Assembly: GCA_019321725.1 (NCBI GenBank)
Contig: CM033122.1
Coordinates: 2,666,001-2,730,000 of the forward strand
DNA from: Paulownia fortunei
Taxonomy: Eukaryota; Streptophyta; Magnoliopsida; Lamiales; Paulowniaceae
Length of the DNA stretch: 64,000 bases
Reading direction: 5' to 3'
Position 1 is the stretch's first letter. Every line of letters begins with the position of its first letter. The position numbers and the translations under genes are program-made. Under the pieces are notes generated by a model. That model was not told the DNA's origin and did not search any database. It worked only from the letters and a program-made list of their open reading frames with translations. Shown here piece by piece: positions 23,700-34,692 of this stretch.

Positions 23700-24150
23700 A
23701 ATTTCAAAAAGTCTGCAGTGACATCTTTTTCTCTTCTGGCAAATGAATCAAAAGTGGGCTTACATTTTTCCTCTCCCTTTTTTTTTTTTTTTTTGGTCTT
23801 AAGTGTTACCAGCTAAAAAAATGTAAGCGAATGAAGCTCTTTTTTTCTTTGTAATCCAGGAAAATATATGTCAACAAAATAAGGTCTTTAGATCCAAGAC
23901 TAGGATGTACAAGAGAATATTAATTTTATCGTGTAGCCAATTTAAGACCCAATTTTTACGTGTATTTTATGTAGAAAGCTTCACGTGCATGATATAAGCT
24001 TCAAGTTCAGGCCTAACATTCTACCAATCCAACATAATAAGAGGTGGATTAATGCGGTCTTTCATAATTCATGGAAGTAATAAACAGCAGCCTGATCATT
24101 AAGTAATTTGTTCATATACCACTGTTGAGGATAAATCTATAATATCGTAG
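23700..24150. other. FIDDLEHEAD upstream flank
   Basis: AT-rich with poly-T; no gene or named element seen. Confidence 0.5.
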
Positions 24151-24155
24151 TAGTT

Positions 24156-24421
24156 TCGTAGATGCTATACCGAATATTATGTATTAGACGTGCATTTAAT
24201 TATATATTTACCGACACTCATAACGTAAGATATGCTATATTTTATCAATCATTAGACGTGTATTTCACATATATATATATGAGTGTGTATAAAATGTACG
24301 GTGAAATACACGTCTAATGATTGATAAAATATAGCATATCTTACATTATATATATATGAGTGTGTATAAAATGTACGGTGAAATACACGTCTAATGATTG
24401 ATAAAATATAGCATATCTTAC
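24156..24421. repeat. Mirrored array of 44-bp units (two forward, two inverted)
   Basis: A 44-base unit at 24225-24268 is followed, after a 32-base spacer, by its perfect reverse complement at 24301-24344, and after a 33-base spacer by a second perfect reverse-complement copy at 24378-24421. The two spacers are nearly identical (AT run, then GAGTGTGTATAAAATGTACG). A diverged forward copy can be aligned at about 24156-24199 (GCTATACC...TATTAGACGTGCATTT). A short ACACTCAT at 24214-24221 is also complementary to the spacer. The structure resembles a MITE that was duplicated head-to-head and then in tandem. A transcript would form a 44-bp perfect hairpin. Confidence 0.92.
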
Positions 24422-25479
24422 ACCATATCGGAATAACACTTAAATTGGTTGAGAAAAAAGCCCAATTCTAAGAATTTCATTGTCCCTTATAAATTATTCT
24501 TCGATAATAAACCCTAGACTCATTGCTTTCCCAAATAATCAGAGTCCCAGAGGATCTGTACATGATGGAGCACAATAAAGAGGGAGGATTGGAGGATGTT
24601 GACCTATTGATTTTTATGTTGATCATTATGGACTTAATTGTGTTGAGGCCAATGGTCAACGGATTAAATAATGAAGCATATTATATAAGTTGTTCAACAA
24701 CTAGAAAATCCAAATAAATTAAATAAATTAATAAATAAATCTTGACTGTTTAACGAACTATTTCAACCATAGAAAAAATTTCTTATGAACGGTTTTGGTC
24801 GATTAAATTTTAATACCATTATTCTTTTCCGCCAGTTAAGTTCAATGCATTAATAGAACAGGAAAACATTAACTCATAAATAATCCATGTAATTGTTGAT
24901 AAACTTTTCTGAAGAAATGCAATGTACCACCCATTAATCCTTTATAATTTTTTTTCTCTCCTCCTTATCGAAAAGTATATATTTTATTTCTCTTTTTTAA
25001 CAAACTCCTCAAAAATCAATTAATTGTAACAATTCCCTACAGAATTAAGGGATGTAAAGAGAAGATGAAAGCTAGCCGCGATTAACATATAGCGTCCCTC
25101 ATTTTTTAAGGATCAATTTTCCAGCCAAAATTGGTTTATAAATACAAAAACACAACATAAATGGTCATTTGTAAGTGGAAAAGATTTCCCAGAAAACTAA
25201 GTACATACAAAAAGAAAGGAAACAAACTAAAGAAGAGAGAGAGCATATAGTTGTGGTGTTTAATAGTTTCAGGGTGGTCAGAGAAGGACGGAAATAGGTG
25301 GTGTGGGGGTGGGGCTGGGATCCGTCAGCAATTAGCTAATGGCCGTATGGAGACATATCTACGTACATTTAATACCGCAGACAGCTCAGCTACCGGCATA
25401 CCACCTCTCCATTGCCATACCTATCCATAGTCATTACCTTCACTGCATGTGCAAGAACTGGCCGGAATTAGAAAATAGA

Positions 25480-25660
25480 TATGAAAGGGACGAAAATTAT
25501 TTTTTGAAAAAAAAAATATGAAAATATATTTTTTTATTATTTAACGGGAGCAAAATTTTAAATTTTAATAATTTTATGTATAAATCTATACTAATTTTTA
25601 TTTTTTTTTAAAATAGAGTTGAGGAGGCGATCGCACCCTCTAGCTCCGCCTCTGTGCATG
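25480..25660. mobile_element. Diverged transposon remnant
   Basis: The sequence runs from GGGACGAAAATTA through an A/T-only middle with GGGAGCAAAATTTTAA to GAGGAGGCGATCGCACCCTC and TAGCTCCGCCTCTG. Such phrases recur in plant interspersed repeats. No coding capacity. Possibly the same family as the remnant at 10,310-10,500. Confidence 0.35.
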
Positions 25661-27851
25661 GGTATGAAACATGTTGCACCCGACGTGTTATCCGAAATAT
25701 AGAAACCCATAAAATTGATAAGAAATTGTTCTCACAAGTGATTCATATATACGTTTCCAATAATAACCATATGATGTATATCGATTTGGTACTGATTTTT
25801 GCAGGAAAGGAATTTGTTTGGTTTGAATAGATCAATCCTCATATCTATTTATGTATCTTTTATAATAAAGAATAAATAAAAATAGATTAATTTAAATTGC
25901 CGTGATAAGCTAGTGATCCGTTGAGAAAAAAACATGAACATGGTCAAAACTCTTGAATAAACATTTTGTAAGGTTTTTATTCAAATAAAATTCTATATAA
26001 CATTGAGAGCCATAATCTTATATCAATTTCTTTCACGCGACATATATTTTTGTGATAAAAATAGACATATATAACACACTCGAAATCAATACTGTAAGCA
26101 GTACCCACACATAATAAGCTGGCATAATAATCACTCGGAACTACCAGTAAGTATATAATGGCTGAATAATTGGTCCAATTGTCCAACTTGCCCCAACACA
26201 AACCTGAATTCATGTCCCACATTCAAAAATGTATATGTCTTTGGTTCTTGCTTAGTTCGGATGTCAACATATATACAATGTTCATATTGTTGAACTATGA
26301 CGTGTTTTTTAATTATTTTATAATGTTTTGTCATTCATCTTGTTGGGTATATTAAATATTCAAACTGTTTGGTGGCAATCAATGGGAACTTTTTTATTTT
26401 TTTTTTATTTTTTTGCCTTTTAATGAATGAAGTTATTATTGAACAAAAAAATGAGCAAGGAGGCTTTCCCAACATCACAAAATACATCATTTGGGAACAA
26501 CTAATAGGTCTTGGGGGAGAGGAGAGGCCCAACCAAGTTTGTGAACTCAGCCCAGTATGTAGGATTTTGGGCTGAGAAGTCGAGGCTATGTTTGCATTTA
26601 GTTCGGTTTCACTTTCAATAGTTTCAATATTTTTAAAAAATAAATTAAATCTTTAAATTTTAAATTTTTTAAAATTATTTTTATCCTTCTCAAAATATTA
26701 TAAAAAAACTTAATCATTATTATACATACATATACTTATATGTATGATGTGGGTTTAAGAGATTTAGGTCACAATATTACAAATGAACTTGACCTTTTGG
26801 ATCTCAATTAAATTTAAAATTGAGTGATTATATTCACACGAACTCATAATATTAATAATAATGGTGATAGTAATTATTTGACTAAACTTGATCAAATAAC
26901 TCTTGAATAGAATGACTTCTATACTGGTTTTAATTAAATGAGTAGGTCAGACCTGATATATTTACGTGAATAGAGTTGTTGCGCGAACGCTCTAAATGTC
27001 TGACTAGAATTTTAGAATAATCCTATTAGGTCTTGGATAAGGAAAAGGAATTCTATGTTAAATAAAGTATTTAATTCATTAATAATTTGTAATTATCCAA
27101 AAAATAATAATAGAATCGTTTTTTTATTCAATTAATTTGGGGTTCTTCGGATTGATTGCATTACTTAATTTATGTTGGGAGCTTAAATTAGGTCCAAATT
27201 AAAGCATCACATAAATTTGGTCTTTATTTATTGTTTTCATATATGTTCGAGAATATCAAGCTTACTACAACTTATCATTTAATTACGAAAATTTTAATAC
27301 TATCAAATTTTAGAATCTAAAAGGTTTGTGAGTTATCATAAAATAAAATGATGATATATAAGTAAACTAATTGCTTACAATTCCATTTAAATAATATTTA
27401 AATGTAATTTCTTGTTTCAAATAGATATTTTGAAAGCAAGCAACCCCACTTCATGAATACATGTCTAAATAGATAGCAAAATGACTTTATCCAATTAGCA
27501 TGAATTTTGGCCAATCAGCTGCCCAATTATAATCAGGTCAAGTTTAATGAAAGTCAATTTATTATAGAATTTAAAAATTATTCACAAAGATGTATTTTAT
27601 CCTTTTCCCACTCACGCCCAAAAAAAAAAAAAGTTAATAATAATAAAATAAAAGAACAGAAGAAAAAGAAAATAAACTGGGCACCTTAATCACACAAAGA
27701 AACTATTCTATGCATTTGTGCAGTAGGCCAATCATCAGAAAACATTATTTCATAAATTTAAGAAGACACACACACAATGTTTTTTTATCACTCTTGTATC
27801 ATCCACATTGATCATATAATGTTCCTGTAATAATTATTTTGATCAATCACA

Positions 27852-27873
27852 TACACACACACACACACACACA
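27852..27873. repeat. (AC)n microsatellite
   Basis: About eleven uninterrupted AC units in intergenic DNA. Confidence 0.9.
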
Positions 27874-30557
27874 TAAACTCTGTAAAAAGACGTTATAAGC
27901 CCTGCAAATATTATTCGTCCCGTTTTGCATTATGGGCCTCTGGGTTTTTTCTGGGCCCAGTTTATAACAACTGCACAAGGCGTCTCTTTGTCTTTTTCCT
28001 TTGTTTGGATTTGGATGTTTTGTTTCATTATGGGCTTTATAACACGCAAAGAAGTTAATGGCTAAAAATAAATTAAATTATTTGTGACTTAATTTAAAAT
28101 TAATTATTTTAAAGTTATTTTGAATTTTATTTGTTAAATATCACAAAACAAATAAAATTTTATACAATCTTTTTACAAATTAAAAAAAAAAAAAATCAAT
28201 CAAATCCATAAAAATTATGGCATGTATATATGTCCCTACTAAAGTACTCGAGGAAGAAGAAGCCGGCGAGTACGGTTCATACGGTTTTTCATGTCTCAAA
28301 TGATCATTTTTCAAAACGTACCAAAAAAAAAAAATTCAACTTTAGTTTTTCAATGGCCAACATAAGTTGTGTTTTCATTGTACCAAAACAAAAATGGCCA
28401 ACTTTAGTTTGCGTCCACATTGAATAAAACTTCCAGTTTGTCGTCCCAAATATAAGCTTTCAAAGTTTTCTTTGTTAGAATTTGACATGTTTTAGTTCGG
28501 AATTAGTACACCATAAATTGTCAATCCATCGAACTCTCTGTCCAGCTATAAGCCATCAAGGGAGGAATCTTAATACAACGTGAAAAAGGAGACTCTGAAA
28601 ATCTAATAAATAAAATTACAGATTGGTAAACACACTAAGTATGAACATTTGTCTTTTTACAATACTTTTTTTGATGGTCAGACTTTTTTAATGAAATTTT
28701 TACCAACCCTTTTTTATGCCTAAACTAAGACATTGAAATTATCCCAATGGAACATCATGATAAAAAAGCCAAAGATTATGAATAGATGTAAGATTAATTA
28801 GTAGGACCCTGAGAAATCGACTATATATTTACTTTTCACTTTTTAATCTATTGGCTGATCAAAAGTCAATTTTTTATCACATCAACATCGTAAAATAGAA
28901 GAATGATCCAATGAAAACGCAGAAAGAAATGGACAAAATCTGAGCGTAAATTAATTAACATCAACTTTAATTAGAAAGCTACGTTAGTGGTATCGAGAGG
29001 TGCAGGAGAGCAGATGAGGAACTGTGTAAAACCTTGGCAGTTAAATTATTTCTTTGAGTAGAGCAAATATTTTACTCATTTTCTCGAATGAAAATCTTAG
29101 TTAAGAACATTAAAAAACTACTAATGATAATTTTAGTAAAAATGGGACACTAAATGCAACATCTACAACATCTTCATTTATTAATTATCGATTTTCTTTG
29201 ATTCCAACGTAGAGAATGATGTAATAACATTAATCAATCCTTCCATTCATGGAGAATGTGAAAACAAGAATTGAAATTTTACATATAACTGGATGAAACT
29301 TCCTCTTCATTGACATAGAAAAATATGAACCATGAACTATTTTTTTTTTTTTCCACATAAAATCTGCTAATAGACTTTTCAAGGAATGACCAACAGTAAG
29401 TACAAAAATGTATGTTCAAAAAGAAATTAAATTTCTTGAATGGGTAAACAATGTAAATGCTGTTTCTATCAACAACTCAAAAATCTTCCCCTCACATTTG
29501 TATACAGTAAATTTTTTAAGTAAAGACATTGTTTTTATCCCAATCAAAGAGCAATTGAAAGAAGATCTTTTCGTGGGATCTGTAGTGGATTGTGGGACAG
29601 GAATTATTCGAGATAGTTGACATAAAAAACAATCCCATCATCTCATTTTTCCCAAGAATTATTGCAAAAAGTAACTTGATAAAGTAAGAGTTCTTTTTTT
29701 TTTATTATTATTATTATACCGAGGTTCCACGCCAAACTAATATATATTTGAATTCTAACTCGAGAAAAAAAAAGCTTCATAAAAATAGAATTACCTTGTC
29801 TAGGGTTTTATCATTTGATCCCAGATTTAGTTTCTTAAATTTGACTGATTAAATGAGTAAATAATTTATAATTTGATTAAACTTAAATTTGAAATCTCCT
29901 TAACTTAATGTTATCATAACTAATGTGTTTGCGTTTGAACTTTTTTTTTTTTTTTTATGTTTGGCAGCCTAATTGAAATGATATACTAATTAATGAATAT
30001 GTATGAGAGTATCTAAATACAACAATCAGCGAAACGATAATATTATAACTTTTGACTAAACGTCAATATCATATAAATAATTCAATAACTTTAAGGTAAT
30101 CCCAATTCACGTGTTAGTAAAATTAATATTTTCAAAGTCAAATAAAATTATATTCATCTAACCATAATATTTGAAAAAAAAAAATTGTCAAATCCAAACT
30201 TTAAACAATCAGAAAATTTTAACCTAGACCCCCACCAAAGATGGGTGTGGACAAGACGTTCCCAGTTCCCACATCAACTTTTTGTAATGGAATGGATCAC
30301 TTCGAAAGGCAAAATTAAGTGAGATGAAAAAAGACATTAAAAATTCTGTCACATGCATATTAGGTCCGACCCTACCGCGTTGTGTTGTTCCATCGATGGA
30401 TCCTTTCACGATTCTCATTAAACCTCTCCTTCTCCAACCCTCGTACGCTAATTTTACGCTCATTTGGACTTTCCCCTTTCGATTCAACGCGCTAAGACTT
30501 GAACCAGAATTTTGCCTTTCAACCTCCACATATGGATATTTGGACTGTGATCCTACC

Positions 30558-30567
30558 ATATATATAT
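30558..30567 (+). promoter_or_regulatory. TATA box of the ERF gene
   Basis: An AT-alternating decamer after CTACC, about 120 bases before the ERF start codon. A CCGAC core (low-temperature/DRE-like) lies further up at 30365-30369. Confidence 0.5.
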
Positions 30568-30683
30568 GCACCATATCTCTCTGCCGCCAAAACAATTACT
30601 CTTTCAGATGAATGCAATTTCCGGGACCACTGCAAACTTGCCTCTGATCTGTTGAGTATCAAGAAACTAATACATTTCAGAAA

Positions 30684-31334
30684 ATGGTTAAGACAGCCGC
30701 CGCCGCCGCCTCGTCATCGAACGTTGTGGAGCCGAGGATTAATGAGTTGAAGTACAAGGGTGTAAGGAAGAGGAAGTGGGGGAAGTATGTTTCCGAGATA
30801 CGCCTTCCCAACTGCCGGGAGCGTATATGGCTCGGCTCCTACGACACGGCGGAGAAGGCGGCGCGAGCTTTCGATGCCGCCTTGTTCTGCCTCCGCGGCC
30901 CCAACGCGAAGTTCAACTTCCCCGATGATCCGCCCAAAATTGATGGCGGCCAGGAGCTCCATCCGGCTGAGATACAAGCCGTCGCACAGCACTACGCTAA
31001 TAGTTACAGTGGCAGCTCAAGTAATCAGCCGCAGCAGCCGAGTGGTGGAGATGCTGAGTTCCGGGGTCGTTCCATGGAATTAGAGGATACATCGCCTTCG
31101 TCAACTTCAGAAGGGGCGGGGCCGATGGACTCGATAGACTGGTCGTTTTTGGAGATGTTGGACTCCAACACTGGAGGAAATGCAGGTCATGTTTCGGATT
31201 TCGGGCTTTTTCACGAGCCCGGTGATATGTACATGCCACCAAATCTTGCATATAGGGGTAATGAAGATGAGGACAACGACGACGACGACCATGGAAATGG
31301 TGGTAATGTGCCATCTTCTCTCTGGAACTTCTGA
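30684..31334 (+). CDS. AP2/ERF transcription factor, ERF017/ERF018 (ORA47)-like group
   Basis: An intronless frame of 216 residues, as is usual for ERF genes. A single AP2 domain spans about residues 24-80 ([53 protein letters not shown]), followed by HPAEIQAVA, as in group II ERFs. The C-terminal half is acidic, with [11 protein letters not shown] and a run of Asp/Glu, and ends in SSLWNF, features of activating members of this group. The protein should bind GCC-box or DRE-like DNA in the nucleus; stress or jasmonate roles are known for Arabidopsis relatives and only inferred here. One difference is Tyr where many relatives have Trp in the WGKWVSEIR strand. The orthologue within the group is not settled. 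Confidence 0.94.
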   Translation: MVKTAAAAASSSNVVEPRINELKYKGVRKRKWGKYVSEIRLPNCRERIWLGSYDTAEKAARAFDAALFCLRGPNAKFNFPDDPPKIDGGQELHPAEIQAVAQHYANSYSGSSSNQPQQPSGGDAEFRGRSMELEDTSPSSTSEGAGPMDSIDWSFLEMLDSNTGGNAGHVSDFGLFHEPGDMYMPPNLAYRGNEDEDNDDDDHGNGGNVPSSLWNF

Positions 31335-32670
31335 TCATCAGAAAATGCATTTAAATACAATTCAAGAATAATAAATAGCCGTGCGTTATCATAGTAATCT
31401 GCTTAATATTGTCAAGCTTTCCGGTTGTTCTGTTGTACTTTCTTTTTTGCTGGGATGTTTACTTGGGACTGCCGAGGGACATGGATAATATTCTTGCCCA
31501 GTTTGTATGTTTTGGGATATACCGTTTACCTTGAGAATCAGAAATATTCTGATAGCTAGCTGTAAGAAGAGTCTAGATTAGCAACAGTACTATAGAAGGC
31601 TGCATTACCTACACTGCAATAAATCAAACTAATATAATTTGTCTGTCTGATTATCTTGTCTATTTGTTTGTCTCCTCTGTGAATTCAAATTCAGCTTCCA
31701 ATATTGATGAAATGGCAGTCCTTAGCCGCATGCATGCACCATACAATGGACAAAAATAGTTTGAGATCTTATATCTTAATTTGTTGTTTCATTTTCTATT
31801 TCAGCCAATCAAGTGTGTAAATCTTTTTAAATATACATTTGATATGAATTAAATACATCTTATGTACATCTATAATATAATATATAAGATGAACCCACTT
31901 TACGAAATATATTTGGATATAATACAAAATTTATGGAATATATTGGGATAATGGACATGACTTATACCAAGGAGCTTAATATTGAAATATAGATATGAAT
32001 TGCACACAAAAAAAATGATGTGTAATGCTCCACTGCGACATAAAAAGGTGCCACTGAATCAAATTGGGCCCTCGGATTCGAGTTGAAGATAATATTGACA
32101 TATCAAAATTCGGGCTTTGTTTAGTGACATGGTGTTATAGGCCGGGGTATTAGCATTACGGGTATAAATAAAGTTGGTGCCCCTCGTTTTAATTAGTCTG
32201 ATTAGATTTTAATGTCTATATTGCAATTCATTTTGAATCCTATCTTTCATTAGGGTTTGCAGCGTAATGATCAGAAAATGTCCTAAATTAGAAATCTATA
32301 TATGTTTTTTGCAGTCTATTTATATACTAGGTGTACCCTTATGCAACCTCTTACATCACATGACAGTAACAATCAGAATTAGACATCTTATACTGCATCA
32401 GATATTATATATTCTTGGTATTTGATACTACACACACATGTTTGTACGTGAGGGTGTGTTGGGAGCTTTCAAATTGAATTGGATAAAACTGGCCGTTTTC
32501 CATGGACCACAAAGGTTTCATTTTCATGATATGCTTTCTGCCAAAAAAATAACAATAATAGTAATAATAGTTATTGTTATCAAATGATAATAAACAAATA
32601 AAAGCTAAAAGATTGTTCAAGCCCAAAAAGGAATAGTTAAAACAAAAGGAGGCAGATTTCAGCAGTAATT
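31335..32670. other. 3' flank of ERF gene and intergenic DNA
   Basis: A polyadenylation-like AATAAATA occurs about 30 bases after the stop codon. The remainder is AT-rich with no visible gene. Confidence 0.5.
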
Positions 32671-32679
32671 TGGCAGCAG

Positions 32680-32970
32680 CACGTGAGGTCATTTTCACCA
32701 CCGGCCAAGAAGATCAACTCAAGCATCCATCAGTCGTAGATGTGAACGTATAAAACTGAATGTTCAACGCACAGGCCAAACTCTCTTCTTCTTCTTCCAT
32801 TTCTCGAACATTCTGTTAATTCTATTTCCATGGCCGGCAATATTACCTTAGCAGGCAGCAAACCTCACTTTGGAATTTTGGTGAAGAAAAATAGTAAAAT
32901 ATTATTTTTATTATCACGGAAGGAAAAATTTAATTTCTTGGAACGTTTTAATATCCCAAACATTTCTTAG
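32680..32970 (+). pseudogene. Promoter-like segment with truncated first exon (gene relic)
   Basis: A G-box CACGTG (32680-32685), a TATAAAA box (32749-32755) and a CT-rich leader (about 32781-32806) are spaced as in a real plant promoter. They lead to an ATG at 32830 in good context (CCATGGCC). The frame starts MAGNITLAGSKPHFGIL, then meets a possible donor (GTGAAG) or runs on in AT-rich sequence to a TAG at 32968-32970. No downstream exon is recognisable before the next gene, which lies on the other strand. I infer a gene head whose body was lost, or a small or non-coding transcript. Confidence 0.35.
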
Positions 32971-34692
32971 AATAATGGAATATTTTATTATTTGAAATGA
33001 AGAAATATTATTTTTCTTAAGGTTTCACTTATCTTGGAGCATTGCTTAAGGGCGTTATTTTATATTAAAAAGCCTTTACTTGGAAATTGAAAGTTAACTT
33101 TGGATGTTGAACACTGTTTTCAAAAGCATTCGAACAACTAAAAGTTAAACATAGTGTTTTTGAGATGATTACATTCCACTAATTTTGCAGGATATGATTC
33201 TTGAAGTTAAAAAATTCTAACACGTGCCTTCCCCTACTAAGGTCGGTTTATAAAAATTATTTGAATTTTTATTAAAAATCATAATTCAGCAAATAAAATT
33301 TTTCAAATATATGAACTCATCCAACTCAATCCATCCCCCTACTAAGGTCGGTTATAATATAACATATTTCTTCAAATTCCTAAATAAATGATAAATATAT
33401 GAGAGTCGTTTACTATGATAAAACTTAAACAATCAATTTCAAACCTAAAGGGTACATTTCAATTTAAAGTCAGTAGAATGGAGTTTAGCTAGTCAAACTT
33501 ATTGTAAATTGTTGAAAAATTGACCTTATTTCAATTTTATTTATTTTTTATTTTTTTATTTTGTGGATGACCTATTTGACTTCAATTCACCAATTAATAT
33601 ATGCTTCTCTGTTATTGGATAAGGTAACTGATTAATTATTGATTCCAACAAAAAGAATTTGGAAAAGTTCACTGGTAACTGCTTTATTGACTTGACATTA
33701 GTTTAAATAAAGGTGATGAACGTTTTATCGTTTACGTTCAGATTCATCTGACAAAAAAGAGGTGGTTAGAAGCTGGTCAGGTCAGACTTCAAAAAATTAC
33801 CACTGTTGTTCATTAAAATTAGGTCAGACCCACATAATTAATTATAGCCACCGCGGATTTGCTGACTGCCGGTCAACGCTGGGGCTTTCAAGATTCGCTG
33901 TCGTGTTCCATCACTGCAAAGCTGCAAAGATTCTATCCTGTACGAGGTACCAACCAAAATTGGACACATGGAAAGTATATATATATATATATCTATATAT
34001 ATATTATTAGAATAAATCATAGTTAGGTGGAGAAAAGGAAATGTGGCTAGCAATCTAATAAAATAATGATTGAAGAGAGTCAATTTAAGGCATGACATTT
34101 ATTGTATCATATAGATTAATGCAGAGACAAAAGTAAATTGAGATTGGGCACTAAGCTAGACCAAAGTGCAGATATGGAATTGGATATGAAATTTCCAGAA
34201 AGATTGCGTGTGCTGATTCTTGGATTACGATAGTGGGTCCGTAAAATATTCTTTAATATATTCAGTCAATAGTAAAATTATCAGAGTTAGACTAAGATCT
34301 CCTGTTGTACATACATTCAATCCATTTTGGCTTGCGATGTTCCACTCATTCCCAGAGGTTCCTCAAGTTAAAATTGCTAGCCTAGCAACATTCGGAAGAT
34401 GAGGAAGAACTGAAACAGCATAAAAATCAACTGATACCAATGTCGGCATGAGGTCACTTGTGCTGTGAGGAATATAACAAAGGTATGTATAACGATGACA
34501 ACAATGGGGATTTTGATGACAGGGAAAGGAACTCTACAACCTGACTTTATCTTTCAAATGTCTGTCGCCTACGCCTCAAACAATCACAAACTTGTATTTT
34601 GCATAGTTAAAGAACGAAATATACAGGTTTGCTTACAATTAATTGAGTAGAGGGAGAAAATTCAGCAGATTTTCTTGTACACTGTCAACTGC
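32971..34692. other. Intergenic, AT-rich; 18-bp direct repeat
   Basis: CCCCTACTAAGGTCGGTT occurs at about 33231-33248 and 33336-33353. An (AT)n tract lies near 33977-34004. 34,020-34,692 is the 3' flank of the SNM1-like gene. No gene seen. Confidence 0.5.

Larger units (their letters stand above)
24422..30500. other. Intergenic region between FIDDLEHEAD and the ERF gene
   Basis: No gene recognised. It holds a less AT-rich patch at 25,235-25,480, a transposon remnant at about 25,480-25,660, an (AC)n microsatellite at 27852-27873, and many A/T homopolymers. A 70-codon frame at 29,408-29,620 resembles nothing I know. Confidence 0.5.

Noticed and set aside
25339..25521. Possible microRNA-like hairpin or small protein in the 25.2-25.5 kb patch
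   Set aside because: About 13 of 15 bases can pair between 25,296-25,310 and 25,391-25,405, but pairing stops on both sides, and no known miRNA sequence is seen.
29408..29620. 70-codon plus-strand frame
   Set aside because: Looks weakly protein-like but has no similarity I know and no supporting signals.
30224..30595. 123-residue minus-strand frame upstream of the ERF gene
   Set aside because: No protein-like pattern; it overlaps the ERF promoter with TATA box and is most likely chance.
30714..31350. Several frames antisense to or shifted from the ERF gene
   Set aside because: Shadows of a GC-rich coding region; the AP2 frame explains the sequence.
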